The position numbers were made by a program, and so were the translations under genes. Positions 1-8,700 of a DNA stretch of 33,013 nucleotides are shown one piece after another. Origin of the DNA: Planctomycetaceae bacterium (GTDB lineage Bacteria; Planctomycetota; Phycisphaerae; Phycisphaerales; SM1A02); the NCBI GenBank assembly GCA_027483065.1, contig JAIXVI010000132.1:1-33013 (forward strand). The letters run 5' to 3'. The notes beneath the pieces were generated by a model. It was not told where the DNA came from. It ran no database searches and saw only the letters and a program-made list of their open reading frames with translations. Positions within the stretch are counted from its first letter, which is position 1, and every line of letters starts with the position of its first letter.

Positions 1-346
1 GGGGATCGCGTCGTTTCGGGGCGCTCGCAACCTGCTTCGCAACTTGCTCGCTCTGGCAGGGATCGCGCCGTTTCGGGGCGCTCGCAACCTGCTTCGCAAC
101 TTGCTCGCTCTGGTGTGAACCGCGCAGAGTGTTCTGCTTTCGCTCGCTCTGGCAGGGATCGCGCCGACCTTGGAGTTTCCAGCATCGTGCTCGCTCGGTT
201 CCGCGAGGTACCCGTCCAACCTACCGGCGAAGACGTTCGTAAGGCGCCAGAGCCTCAACCGCATTCGGCACCAAGACTTCCGTTCAAGACCGCGTCTGTG
301 GTAGTCTCTGCGCCCCCGCGATGCGGGCAACGAGAGGATCTCTACC
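1..346. other. Region upstream of efp, no gene supported
   Basis: Apart from the 57-bp repeat this stretch shows no coding region I trust. The last 100 bases must hold the efp promoter, but I see no convincing -35/-10 pair. A small hairpin (cccgc-gat-gcggg, about 315-327) lies just before the efp ribosome-binding site. Confidence 0.5.
2..113. repeat. 57-bp direct repeat, two copies plus a fragment
   Basis: Two head-to-tail copies of a 57-bp unit (about 2-56 and 59-113) differ at one base (t11 versus c68). A third, partial copy of about 25 bp lies at 142-166. Each unit contains two shorter near-copies of tcgcaac(c/t)tgct. The period is a multiple of three, and the complement strand stays open in places, so it could be the remnant of a repeated protein segment entering from the left edge. 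No gene can be supported here. Confidence 0.8.
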
Positions 347-901
347 GTGAATAGCACTGACCTGACGCCCGGCATGGCCATCAAGATGGATGGCAAGCTC
401 TTCCTGATTACCGAAACTGAGCACCGTACCCCCGGCAACCTGCGGGCGTTCGTTCAGATCAAGATCCGCGACTTGAAGTCGGGCTCGCTGATCGAAAAGC
501 GACTTCGTTCGGGTGAAGACGTGGAGCAGGTCGACCTCGACCGCCGCACCATGGAGTACCTCTACGACCAAGGCGGCAAGTCGATCTTCATGGATCTCGA
601 GAGCTACGACCAAGTCGAACTCTCGAAGGAAGTCGTCGGCGATCTCGCGCTGTACGTGCTGCCGAACAACCAGATCATCGTCCTCTGGTGTGACGGTAAG
701 GCGATCTCGGTCGAGCTTCCGCTCACCGTCACCCTCGAAATCACCGACACGCCGCCGGGCATCAAGGGCGCAACCGCCACCAACCAACTCAAGGAAGCGA
801 CCTGCGAAACCGGTTTGAAGACCCGCGTTCCGCCCTTCATCACGATTGGTGAAAAGGTCATCATCTCGACCGCGGATGGCTCGTACCGCAGCCGCGCGTA
901 A
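347..901 (+). CDS. efp: Elongation factor P, atypical loop tip
   Basis: EF-P binds between the P and E sites of stalled ribosomes and promotes peptide bonds at consecutive prolines. The 184-residue protein is full length with the three usual beta-barrel domains (KOW-like 1-62, OB 65-125, C-terminal OB 130-184); the C-terminal blocks GATATNQLKEAT and GLKTRVPPFI fit well. The start is GTG at 347, with a GAGAGG Shine-Dalgarno ten bases upstream. The loop that reaches the peptidyl-transferase centre reads TPGNLRAF (28-35). Asn31 sits where E. coli has the modified Lys34, and Arg33 is two residues later. The usual Lys or Arg substrate for EpmA or EarP is therefore missing. No modification gene is in the window. 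Family identity is certain; modification status is inference. Confidence 0.96.
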   Translation: MNSTDLTPGMAIKMDGKLFLITETEHRTPGNLRAFVQIKIRDLKSGSLIEKRLRSGEDVEQVDLDRRTMEYLYDQGGKSIFMDLESYDQVELSKEVVGDLALYVLPNNQIIVLWCDGKAISVELPLTVTLEITDTPPGIKGATATNQLKEATCETGLKTRVPPFITIGEKVIISTADGSYRSRA

Positions 902-956
902 TCGCGCCTCGGTTGAGAACCAACGCGATCAACGCGATCGCACACGACATCACGCA

Positions 957-987
957 CGCGCCGCGCAGGTCACACCTGTGCGGCGCG
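957..987. terminator. Hairpin between convergent efp and symporter genes
   Basis: A 14-bp stem with one G-T wobble (957-970 with 974-987) closes a CAC loop between two convergent genes. The symporter stop codon (complement of 970-972) lies at the loop. Neither side has a strong T-run, so it may be a bidirectional terminator of the weak-tail type or simply a 3'-end stabilising hairpin. Confidence 0.55.
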
Positions 988-2748
988 TTCGCTTGCACGC
1001 TGCACGCGGGGCGTCAGCAGCGAAACAACAACGAGCGTGAGAAAGCCCAGCGGCACCGTCACAATCGCAGGCTGGCTGAACGGCACAAGTGCGCGCGCTG
1101 ATGCATCCGCGGCCGAGTAGCCGAACACTTTCTCAAGCGTGTCTGCGGACCCGAGAATCCACGCGAGGCTCGTGACCAGCCCCACCGATATCGCCGCGAT
1201 GATTCCCTCTTTCGTCGTGCGCTTCCAGAAGAGAAGCATGACGAGCGCTGGAAGATTCGCACTGGCAGCGACGTTGAACGCCCAGCCGACGAGGAACGTC
1301 ACGTTCAGCTTTTCGAAGAGAATGCCGAGCCCGACCGCGCCGAGTCCGAGCGCCACCGACGCGATTTTCGCCGCGCGCACCTGACCACGATCATCCAACT
1401 TCAGTTGAAAGACGTCCTTCAAGAGATCGTGCGCGACGGCACCAGCGCCTGCGAGGATGAGCCCACTGACAGTACCAAGCACCGTCGTGAAGGCAACGGC
1501 ACTGATGACAGCGAAGAGTCCGTCGCCGAAAGTCTTCGCGAGGAGCGGCGCCGACATGTTCGAGTCGGTTGGATCGAGCGCCCCGCTCGTCATCGCGCCA
1601 ATCCCGAGATACAGGGTGAGAACGTAAAACGCGCCAATCGCGCCGATGCCCACCACGGTGCTCTTTCGCGCGCTCGCCGCGTCCTTCACCGTGTAGTAGC
1701 GAATCAGAATGTGCGGCAAACTCGCCGTTCCGAGAAAGAGCGCAAGCATGAGCGAGAGGAAATCGAGCTTCGCCACCAATGAATCGTCGCGCACACCTTT
1801 GAACGTCGGATTCGCGCCCGGGAGCAACAGATCAGCGCCCTTTCGTTCGACTGGAGTGAACGTCGTAACACCAGCGCCATCGGTCGCTTTCTTCCACGTA
1901 GTCACCGTCGAGTCCGCGAAGGTCTCGAGATAGGTGATCGGCCCGAGTGGACCCGTGGACGTCGCGCCATCTGGCAGCGCGGCCACACTTCCGAAGCCTG
2001 TTCCATACTCCGCGCGAAGTCGTGCATCGAGTTGATTCTCGCGCGTACGGAGTGCGCCGTTCACAAGCGTTCCTTCTGGCGTCACCGCGAGCGACTGCAC
2101 CGCGCTCGCTGGAATCGGCGCGGATGGCAACGTGAAGCCGCGGTTGAGAATCAACCCAACCACGACGGTACACACAATCACGAGCAGCGTGCCCTTGATG
2201 AACTGCACCCAGGTCGTACTCACCATGCCGGCTGTCGCGACGATGACCGTCACCGCAACGCCGACCATCGCAACGCCTGCCCAATGCGGTAATCCGAGGA
2301 GCGGCTTCACGAGTGCGCCCGCGCCCACCATCTGAGGGATGAGATAAAAGAGCGAGATCACAAGCGTCGCGATTGCCGCGACGAGTTTGAGTCCACGCGA
2401 TTGAAAGCGTGCGTTCAGCGCGTCCGCGAGCGTGTACTTCCCGAGTCGTTTGATCGGTTCCGCGATCACGAAGAGCGCGACGATCCAACCCGCGAGATAA
2501 CCGATCGAGTAGAGAAACCCGTCGTACCCGAAGAACGCGATCATGCCGCAGATGCCGAGAAAACTCGCGGCGGAGAGGTAGTCGCCCGCGAAGGCGATGC
2601 CGTTCACAAACCAACCGACTTGCCCGTGTGCTGCGAAGTACCCGCCCGCACTCTTGGCGCGTGAACCGAGCCAAAAACTCAGCGCAAGCACCGCGCCAAC
2701 AAACGCGGCGAACACCGCAATCGCAAGTGTGCTCGTCTCGTAGATCAC
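970..2748 (-). CDS. Sodium:solute symporter, ActP-like
   Basis: This is a 592-residue inner-membrane protein of the solute:sodium symporter family, closest in pattern to acetate/monocarboxylate permeases (ActP). Motifs include GDYLSAASFLG (55-65), the TLADALNARF segment near 106-115, and the LDFLSLMLALFLGTASLPHI core helix. About twelve or thirteen hydrophobic segments are visible. Between about residues 205 and 325 a hydrophilic stretch (rich in Thr, Ala, Gly, Asp) makes the protein longer than E. coli ActP (about 550) and probably forms an extracytoplasmic domain. The start overlaps the stop of the DUF485 gene by 4 bp, the arrangement expected for a symporter with its small subunit. The substrate is not readable from sequence; a short-chain organic acid is the family expectation. 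Confidence 0.88.
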   Translation of the reverse strand: MIYETSTLAIAVFAAFVGAVLALSFWLGSRAKSAGGYFAAHGQVGWFVNGIAFAGDYLSAASFLGICGMIAFFGYDGFLYSIGYLAGWIVALFVIAEPIKRLGKYTLADALNARFQSRGLKLVAAIATLVISLFYLIPQMVGAGALVKPLLGLPHWAGVAMVGVAVTVIVATAGMVSTTWVQFIKGTLLVIVCTVVVGLILNRGFTLPSAPIPASAVQSLAVTPEGTLVNGALRTRENQLDARLRAEYGTGFGSVAALPDGATSTGPLGPITYLETFADSTVTTWKKATDGAGVTTFTPVERKGADLLLPGANPTFKGVRDDSLVAKLDFLSLMLALFLGTASLPHILIRYYTVKDAASARKSTVVGIGAIGAFYVLTLYLGIGAMTSGALDPTDSNMSAPLLAKTFGDGLFAVISAVAFTTVLGTVSGLILAGAGAVAHDLLKDVFQLKLDDRGQVRAAKIASVALGLGAVGLGILFEKLNVTFLVGWAFNVAASANLPALVMLLFWKRTTKEGIIAAISVGLVTSLAWILGSADTLEKVFGYSAADASARALVPFSQPAIVTVPLGFLTLVVVSLLTPRVQRASERAAQV

Positions 2749-3005
2749 GCTTCAACTCCGTCATGGCGGGCAAACGCGGCATAGAGCAGCGCGAGGATAA
2801 ACGCGCCGATGATGAGGCCAAATCCACCGACGATGCCCCACGAAAGCCCACCCAAAAAGGAAGGCGTCTCGCGCGCAAGTCCGCCGGTCGCCTTGCCATC
2901 TTCGAACGTGCCGAACGCCGCGATCAAGACAAATGCGGCATACGCGATGCAATAGAGCGTGAAGAGCACGAGGCCCAAGCGATTGGCGCGCGCGGGCTGA
3001 CTCAT
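2745..3005 (-). CDS. DUF485 small membrane protein, symporter partner
   Basis: An 86-residue protein with two hydrophobic helices (about 9-31 and 54-77) and a short C-terminal tail, resembling the DUF485/YjcH proteins encoded next to ActP-type symporters. It overlaps the TVP38-family gene upstream (ATGA at 3002-3005) and the symporter downstream (ATGA at 2745-2748), so the three are probably translationally coupled. The family is taken to be an accessory subunit of the symporter; its mechanism is not established. Confidence 0.75.
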   Translation of the reverse strand: MSQPARANRLGLVLFTLYCIAYAAFVLIAAFGTFEDGKATGGLARETPSFLGGLSWGIVGGFGLIIGAFILALLYAAFARHDGVEA

Positions 3006-3841
3006 GCGCGATCCTCACGCGACGCGTCGCTCCCCGTTCCCTCACTCCCGCCCTTCTCTGCTGGAGCGAACTTCGCCAATGCGTGATTCGCCACTTGGCC
3101 AATGACCGCAACAACAAGCACCGCCGAGAGAATTCCCGCGATCGTGACCCACATCGGTTGCTGTTGGAAGACTTCCTTGATGTTCTGCGCGCCTGTCCCC
3201 GCCGCACTCGCGGCGAGGAAACACACGACCGCCGTGCGCGGCAGCATGCCGATCGGGGTCGCGATCATCGCGAGCCAAAACGGAACGCGCGTGGCTCCGA
3301 GCGCGTAGTTCGTCATCGCGAAGGGCGAACTCGGCGGCAGTCGCAAGAGTGTGACGATGCCAAAGGTGCGCAGATGCGAACCGCGCGCGAGCGCATCGCG
3401 GATCACGCGTCCCTTCGGGTGTCGATCGATCCAGCGATCAACGCTGTCACCGGTAACCGATTGCGCGAAGAGATATCCAATCGCGGCTCCACCCGTGAAG
3501 CCAAGAATCGCGCCGGTCAGCCCCCACTGCATGCCAAAGACCCAACCACCGAGAAACGCTTGCGAGTAGGTCGGGAGAATGCCAAGCCCTGCGGTTACCG
3601 CGAAGACGGCCACGTATCCCCAGAAGCCCCAATGAAGATCACGCTGCAGGAAGGCAGCGAGGTTCTGGAGATCGAAGAGGATGTAGAAGCCCGCGAGCGG
3701 CGGGAATGCGATCCAACAGACACCGAGAATCGCGCTCGCGATCAGCCGCTTATCGCGGGGTGCCTCCGGTGGATCGGAGGGCGAAGCGGCGTTGCGCGGT
3801 GGGGTAGGCGATTGGCCGGGCGCTGCGTCGGGAGAACCCAT
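3002..3841 (-). CDS. TVP38/TMEM64 (VTT domain) membrane protein
   Basis: A 279-residue polytopic protein of the DedA-related VTT/SNARE-associated family. A Pro/Ser-rich cytoplasmic N-terminus of about 30 residues precedes the first helix. The conserved core is visible as FLGGWVFG (about 95-102), then RLPPSSPFAMTNYALG and ATPIGMLPRTA, the re-entrant loop and following helix typical of the family. VTT proteins are implicated in lipid scrambling and undecaprenyl-phosphate or phospholipid recycling; no substrate can be assigned here. It is the first gene of the operon with DUF485 and the symporter, with no obvious functional link. It is divergent from the lipoprotein gene at 4076. Confidence 0.85.
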   Translation of the reverse strand: MGSPDAAPGQSPTPPRNAASPSDPPEAPRDKRLIASAILGVCWIAFPPLAGFYILFDLQNLAAFLQRDLHWGFWGYVAVFAVTAGLGILPTYSQAFLGGWVFGMQWGLTGAILGFTGGAAIGYLFAQSVTGDSVDRWIDRHPKGRVIRDALARGSHLRTFGIVTLLRLPPSSPFAMTNYALGATRVPFWLAMIATPIGMLPRTAVVCFLAASAAGTGAQNIKEVFQQQPMWVTIAGILSAVLVVAVIGQVANHALAKFAPAEKGGSEGTGSDASREDRA

Positions 3842-4075
3842 AGGGACGCAAGGTACCGAGAATTTGGCCCTCCTCGGCGCGTCATGGCGCTTTGCGCGTG
3901 AATCGCACGAGTTCTGCGGCGATCAGCGGATCCGGCCCGCTCGCCCGAGATCGCCGCCCGCAGCCATTCTCACCCGGTCGAGGCTGCGTCGAAGAAGCTC
4001 GGTTGGTTGTGCATCCGGGCGCCTGAAATTGCCGATGACCCGGCACCCCGAGGTCCGTCGGGAACGGAGCAACCC

Positions 4076-4633
4076 ATGCGTAGTCGTTCGATTTTTGCCG
4101 CGCTTTCCCTCACCGCCATCGTCGCTGTCTCGAGCATCGGCTGCACCTCGCGTTCACAAGTCTTCGAGGGTTACTCCGAAGATCAGTTGTGGACCGCGAT
4201 GGTCGCTACTGCCCGCGCACCGCAGTACGACGACTGGAAAGTCATGAATAACGAAGTCCACGTCGATGAGGCCTCTCGCCGCATCGAGATCTATCGCGTG
4301 TTGAAGCGAACGTTCGTTTCGCCACACGCGGACCCGCAACGCGAGAGTGAGGAGTGGAAGCTCCAAGTCGTCCTCGGTCGGGATGAGGAACTCGGCCAAC
4401 CGCTCGTCGACTTCACCGCGCGCCAGGTTGACATCCCCGCCCATGTCTGGGACGAAGCGGATCGCTACTTCCTGCAAATGCGCACACTACTTGGCCCTGT
4501 GAAGGCCGCACAACCTGCCGAGGCCAACAGTGAGTCTGAAACTCCGATGCCGCCGCCGCTCCCCGCGGAGGAATCGTCAGGCATGGACGAGCCACCGATC
4601 GATCCGCTGCCAAAGTCGGCGCCGCAGAAGTGA
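4076..4633 (+). CDS. Small lipoprotein of unknown function
   Basis: I do not recognise a named family. The start chosen is ATG 4076 because GGAG lies at 4066-4069 and it gives a clean lipoprotein signal: Arg residues at 2 and 4, a hydrophobic stretch, and the lipobox SSIGC with Cys23. An earlier in-frame ATG at 4007 would add 23 residues and spoil the signal. The mature part (to about residue 135) looks like a compact alpha/beta domain with a FEGYSEDQLWTAM helix and alternating strands around EIYRVLKRTFVS and EWKLQVVLGRD, as in small envelope lipoproteins. The last 45 residues are a Pro/Glu/Ser-rich tail. It stands alone, with a strong terminator about 70 bp downstream. Confidence 0.8.
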   Translation: MRSRSIFAALSLTAIVAVSSIGCTSRSQVFEGYSEDQLWTAMVATARAPQYDDWKVMNNEVHVDEASRRIEIYRVLKRTFVSPHADPQRESEEWKLQVVLGRDEELGQPLVDFTARQVDIPAHVWDEADRYFLQMRTLLGPVKAAQPAEANSESETPMPPPLPAEESSGMDEPPIDPLPKSAPQK

Positions 4634-4703
4634 GCTCACCGCGAGTGTGATCTGCACATGCGTGCGCGCCGCGCCACGTGGCTGCAACTGAATTCTCAAC
4701 CAC

Positions 4704-4735
4704 AACCCGACGCACACGCGTCGGGTTTTCTCTTG
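4704..4735 (+). terminator. Rho-independent terminator after the lipoprotein gene
   Basis: A perfect 10-bp stem (4704-4713 with 4718-4727) around an ACAC loop runs into TTTCTCTT. It ends the lipoprotein transcript. The same stem could also serve yebC arriving from the other side, though the minus-strand tail is less T-rich. Confidence 0.85.
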
Positions 4736-4759
4736 TCCACGCGTTGCCTCGCGGGAGAG

Positions 4760-4804
4760 CTGGCCTTCCAGGATCTGGCCTTGTGGGATCTGGCCTGCCG
4801 GGAC
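4760..4804. repeat. Three 15-bp tandem units
   Basis: Three imperfect copies of a 15-bp unit beginning ctggcct (4760-4774, 4775-4789, 4790-4804) lie between the terminator and the end of yebC. In one minus-strand frame they read as a GQxxx pentapeptide repeat, but that frame has no start or signal that would make it a gene. Confidence 0.7.
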
Positions 4805-4886
4805 GGATTGACCTTGCATGCTGCTCGTGGCGCGATCGCGATTGCTCCACGTTGTGGAGTTGCGCGGCCACATCACAACTTCGACC

Positions 4887-5597
4887 TCACGCGAGATTGG
4901 TGTAGACCTTCTGCACGTCGTCGTGATCTTCAAGCGCATCGACGATGGTCTCGACCTCGGCGAGCGTCGACGCATCGACCTCCACCGTCTGCATGGGGAT
5001 CCACACGATTTCGGCACTATCGACACTCATGCCCGCTGCTTCCACCGCCGAACGCAACGCAATCAGGTTGTTCGGTGGACCGAGCACTTGGAACGTCTCG
5101 CCATCGCCGTGGATGTCCTCGACACCCGCCTCGAAACACGCCTCCATCAAGCGCTCTTCGCTGCCGCCCTCGACGATGACCTGCGCCTTCTGCGAGAAAC
5201 TGAACGCGACGGAACCGGGCACGCCGATCTTGCCGCCGTTCTTGTCGAAGATCACGCGGATGTCCGCAGCCGCCTTGTTGGCGTTCGAAATCAGACACTC
5301 GACGATGACCGCGACGCCGCCAGGCGCGTAGCCCTCGTACCGCGCGGACTCGTAGTGTTCCGCGGAACCCTCGCCTGTTCCTTTCTTGATCGCCTTCTCG
5401 ATCGTGTCGCGCGGCATGTTGGCTGCGCGCGCAAGGTCGACCGCGATGCGGAGCGAAGGATTGAATTGCGGATCACCGCCGCCCATGCGCGCGGCGACGA
5501 TGATCGCACGCGAGCACTTGCTCCAGATCTTGCCGCGCTTCTTGTCGACCGCGGCCTTGCGATGCTTGATGTTTTTCCAAGCGCTGTGTCCAGCCAT
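4887..5597 (-). CDS. yebC: YebC/PmpR (TACO1) family protein
   Basis: A 236-residue member of the YebC/PmpR/TACO1 family. The family N-terminus MAGHSAWKNIKHRK is intact, followed by the RGKIWSKCSRAI helix and, at about 82-102, the YEGYAPGGVAVIVECLISNAN block. The acidic C-terminal domain ends in DDVQKVYTNLA, as usual. Family members were described as transcriptional regulators; TACO1 and some bacterial YebC proteins have more recently been reported to relieve ribosome stalling, including at prolines. AAGGAG lies 13 bases before the start. It follows the TPR lipoprotein gene by 109 bp and may share its operon or have its own promoter. Confidence 0.95.
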   Translation of the reverse strand: MAGHSAWKNIKHRKAAVDKKRGKIWSKCSRAIIVAARMGGGDPQFNPSLRIAVDLARAANMPRDTIEKAIKKGTGEGSAEHYESARYEGYAPGGVAVIVECLISNANKAAADIRVIFDKNGGKIGVPGSVAFSFSQKAQVIVEGGSEERLMEACFEAGVEDIHGDGETFQVLGPPNNLIALRSAVEAAGMSVDSAEIVWIPMQTVEVDASTLAEVETIVDALEDHDDVQKVYTNLA

Positions 5598-5706
5598 GAG
5601 GGAAACTCAACTCCTTCGCGCAGCAAGATACGCGGAATTCCTGTGGGTCAACGTGGGCACAAGACGAGCGGCGAACGCTCAACGACAAACACCCGACAAC
5701 GCGTGA

Positions 5707-8700
5707 TCAACGGTTCGTCCCTGTCTCGATTCCATCTGAAGCTTCCAGCGTCATCGGCCTCACCGATGGCGGCTCGCCGCGCGCGACCTCTTCGAGTTTG
5801 CGCGCCGCGCGGTCGGCAATGCGACCGTACAAGCGCCGCAGCAGCGGTGCCGGTTCGAGCAGCGCAAGTCCAAATTCGCGGCGCTGGAACTCGACGAGAT
5901 TCTTCGCAATCTCTTGCGGCGGATAGCGAAGTTGCGCCACTTGCCCGACCTGCTGCCAGCAGCGGATCGCGGCCTGTTGATCACCGTCTTGCCAGAGCGC
6001 GTCACCGAGGTGGTCAAGCGTCTCGAGCGATGGATCCTCTGGGCGAATACGCAACGCTTGGCGGAAGAGCGTGATCGCACCCATGCCGTCGGCTCCATCA
6101 CGCAATCGACCCTGCCGATATCGCAGCACGCCGACCGTGTCGAGGATCGAGGGATTGTCGGGCGCCTTCGCAAGCGCCTCGAGCGACATGGCGATCGTGG
6201 CTTCGTCCACAGCGCCGCGATCGACGACGAAGTATGCAAGGTTGTTCTGCGCCTCGGCGGAAACGGGTTCGGTGAAGACCGCACGCTCAAGAAGCCGGCG
6301 GCTCCCGAGTTCATCACCGATGAGCGCGTGGGCGTCTGCGGCGCGGACGAACTGTCGACCGAGATCAACCGCGCCACCGGTGCCGACGACCGCTGTCGAA
6401 CCATCGACATTCGCCGAAGGCATGTCGCTGGCGCGTACGAAGACTTCGATACGCTCGCTTGCGAGATCACAGAGAAGCGACTCGGTCCGCTGCCAACAGC
6501 CTCCGCTCAATGCACCGAGCGCAATCGACGCACGCGCGATACGTCGCCGCGCATCCGCCTCTGCACGGGTGTCACGCGCGATCGCATCGGCGAGGAGCGC
6601 CGCGGGGAACGGATCGTCGTCGACCCGACGCACGCCGTTGAGGAGTTCGAGGCAGCCGTTCGTATCGGCGACGGTGAGTGGACGCGACGCCCGCGCGAGT
6701 CGTTCGGCGAGGCGCTCGAGCGTCGCTTCATCACTCCGCGCGACGATCGCCAACCGCATCGCCGCCAACATGTCACCACTCGTCGCGCGACCGAGTCGCG
6801 GCAAGAGTGCTTCCGCAGTGCGCGACATGTCGCGGGCTCGGGTGGGCTCGCGCTTCGCAATCTCCGCGGCGGTTGCGAGCAAGGCTCCGACCGCTCGCGA
6901 GTTTCCTTCGACCGATGCACTGCGCGAACAACGCTCGAGGATCGCAACCGCGCCCGCAACATCACCGGTCGCGATCAGGGTCTGTGCGACAGCAGCCTGC
7001 GCATCAATGGTTTGGGGCCGAGCGCGCTGCGCCGCCAACGTCGATGTGAGCCGCAAAGAACTCGGTGCAAGCACCAACGCGTCGAATCGCGCACCGAGCG
7101 GCGCGGGCGGAATCTCCGTCGGTCGCGTCACCGAACCCGCGTTGAGCGCGAGGAGAAGCCCGAGTTTGCGCCGCGTTGGAACCGCAGGAGACGTGGCAAC
7201 CGCCGCATCGGCCCAACGCGTCAGCACCGACGCACTCTGACCAGTTCCTTCACCCGCGCTTTCAACAGCCGTCAGCCGCTGCGCAAGTGGATCAAGCGCG
7301 TCGCCGAAGGGGTCAATTTCAGCAGCAAGCGCAAGGCACTCGTCGGCGAACGGAAGCCGACTCGAAAGCGCAGCGCGGCCGGTCGCTTCCAGTCGCACGG
7401 CATCCTCAGAGCGGTTTGCGGCGAGCAACGATGCGAGACTCCCACCGCCGCTACCGCCACCGCTTCCGCCGCCGCTTCCACCACGATCGTTTGCGCGGCC
7501 TTCATCGCCGACGAGCATCCACGCGCGCGCGAGAATCGGAGCGAGCACAGAGTCGCGCCCACCCGCAACCTCATCAACCTCACCAAGAATCGTGACATCG
7601 CTCGCTTCTGCCGCCGCGAGCGCAGCCGCTGCGAGTAACGGCAGCGACGCTGGATCGCGCGAGCGCGCTGCCTCGGCCACGCTGATGGCTTCATCTGCAA
7701 ACCCAAAGCGCGCGAGTACGCGGCTGCGCATGGCATCCGCCGTCGCGCCGCGCCTCGTCTGATCGAGGATGGAGAGGATTTGGTCGACATCGACGGGCGC
7801 AAGAAGGAGCCCCGCGACGACTGCATCGATGGCGCACGGTTCTTCGGCGACGAGTTCAGTCGCGACATCGATCGCGCGCGCGAGATCTTCGCGCGCGAGG
7901 AGCCACAGCGCGAAGCGCATCGCCATTGGGTCGCGCTCGAATCCCCCCGAGAATCTGACGAGTACGCGCTCGAGTTGCTCCATCCGCTGCGCACGCGTGA
8001 GGGTCCCGTCACTGAGCATGAGACGCAGCAACTCGCGCCGCCCATCGCCCTCCGTCGCGGCGACCGCGCTGGTTGAAACGGAGGTTTCGCGTGCACCCAG
8101 AGTGGTTCCGTCGAGCGTGGATGCATCACTTGCGGATGGCGCAAGCTGCGCCATCTCCGCCAAGCGCGTGACGCGCCAAAGCGCAAAATCGGAGCGCTCC
8201 GCAAGCTGACGCGCGCTCAGCGCATCACGCAGTCGCTCCGCAACGCGACCTCGTTCCACTTCGATGAGATCCAAGCGCAGCAACGCGAGCATGGCGATTT
8301 CGTCGAGCGGACGCACACTTGCGGCGGTTGCGTCGGTTGCTGGCGCGCGCTTCGCATCCACATCTTCCGAAGCTGCAAGCGCGCTCTCCGCGGGAATCAG
8401 TCCGCGCAAGATCACGCACGCCTCATCGCAGCGACCGAGCATGACGAGTGCGTCGCTTTCCAACAGCCCGATCCGGCGCAGTATTTTCCCGTCGGTTGCA
8501 CGCGCGCGCTTTGCTTCCGCGATTGCCGAGAGCGCTGCATCGGCGTACCCGAGTCGCAACGCACATGCGGCGGCAAGTTCTTCGAGTTCACCCGGCTCCG
8601 TTGGCAGTGGGATCGCGACTCCGCGTCGCTCGATCGCACCTTCGCCGATGAAGAGCGCAAAGAGCGCAAGTGCCTCGGCATCACGACCGGCTTGCGCGGC

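Noticed and set aside
4577-5026. Minus-strand frame with GQxxx pentapeptide pattern overlapping the end of yebC
   Set aside because: It overlaps conserved yebC codons in another frame, and the pattern arises only from the 15-bp repeat.
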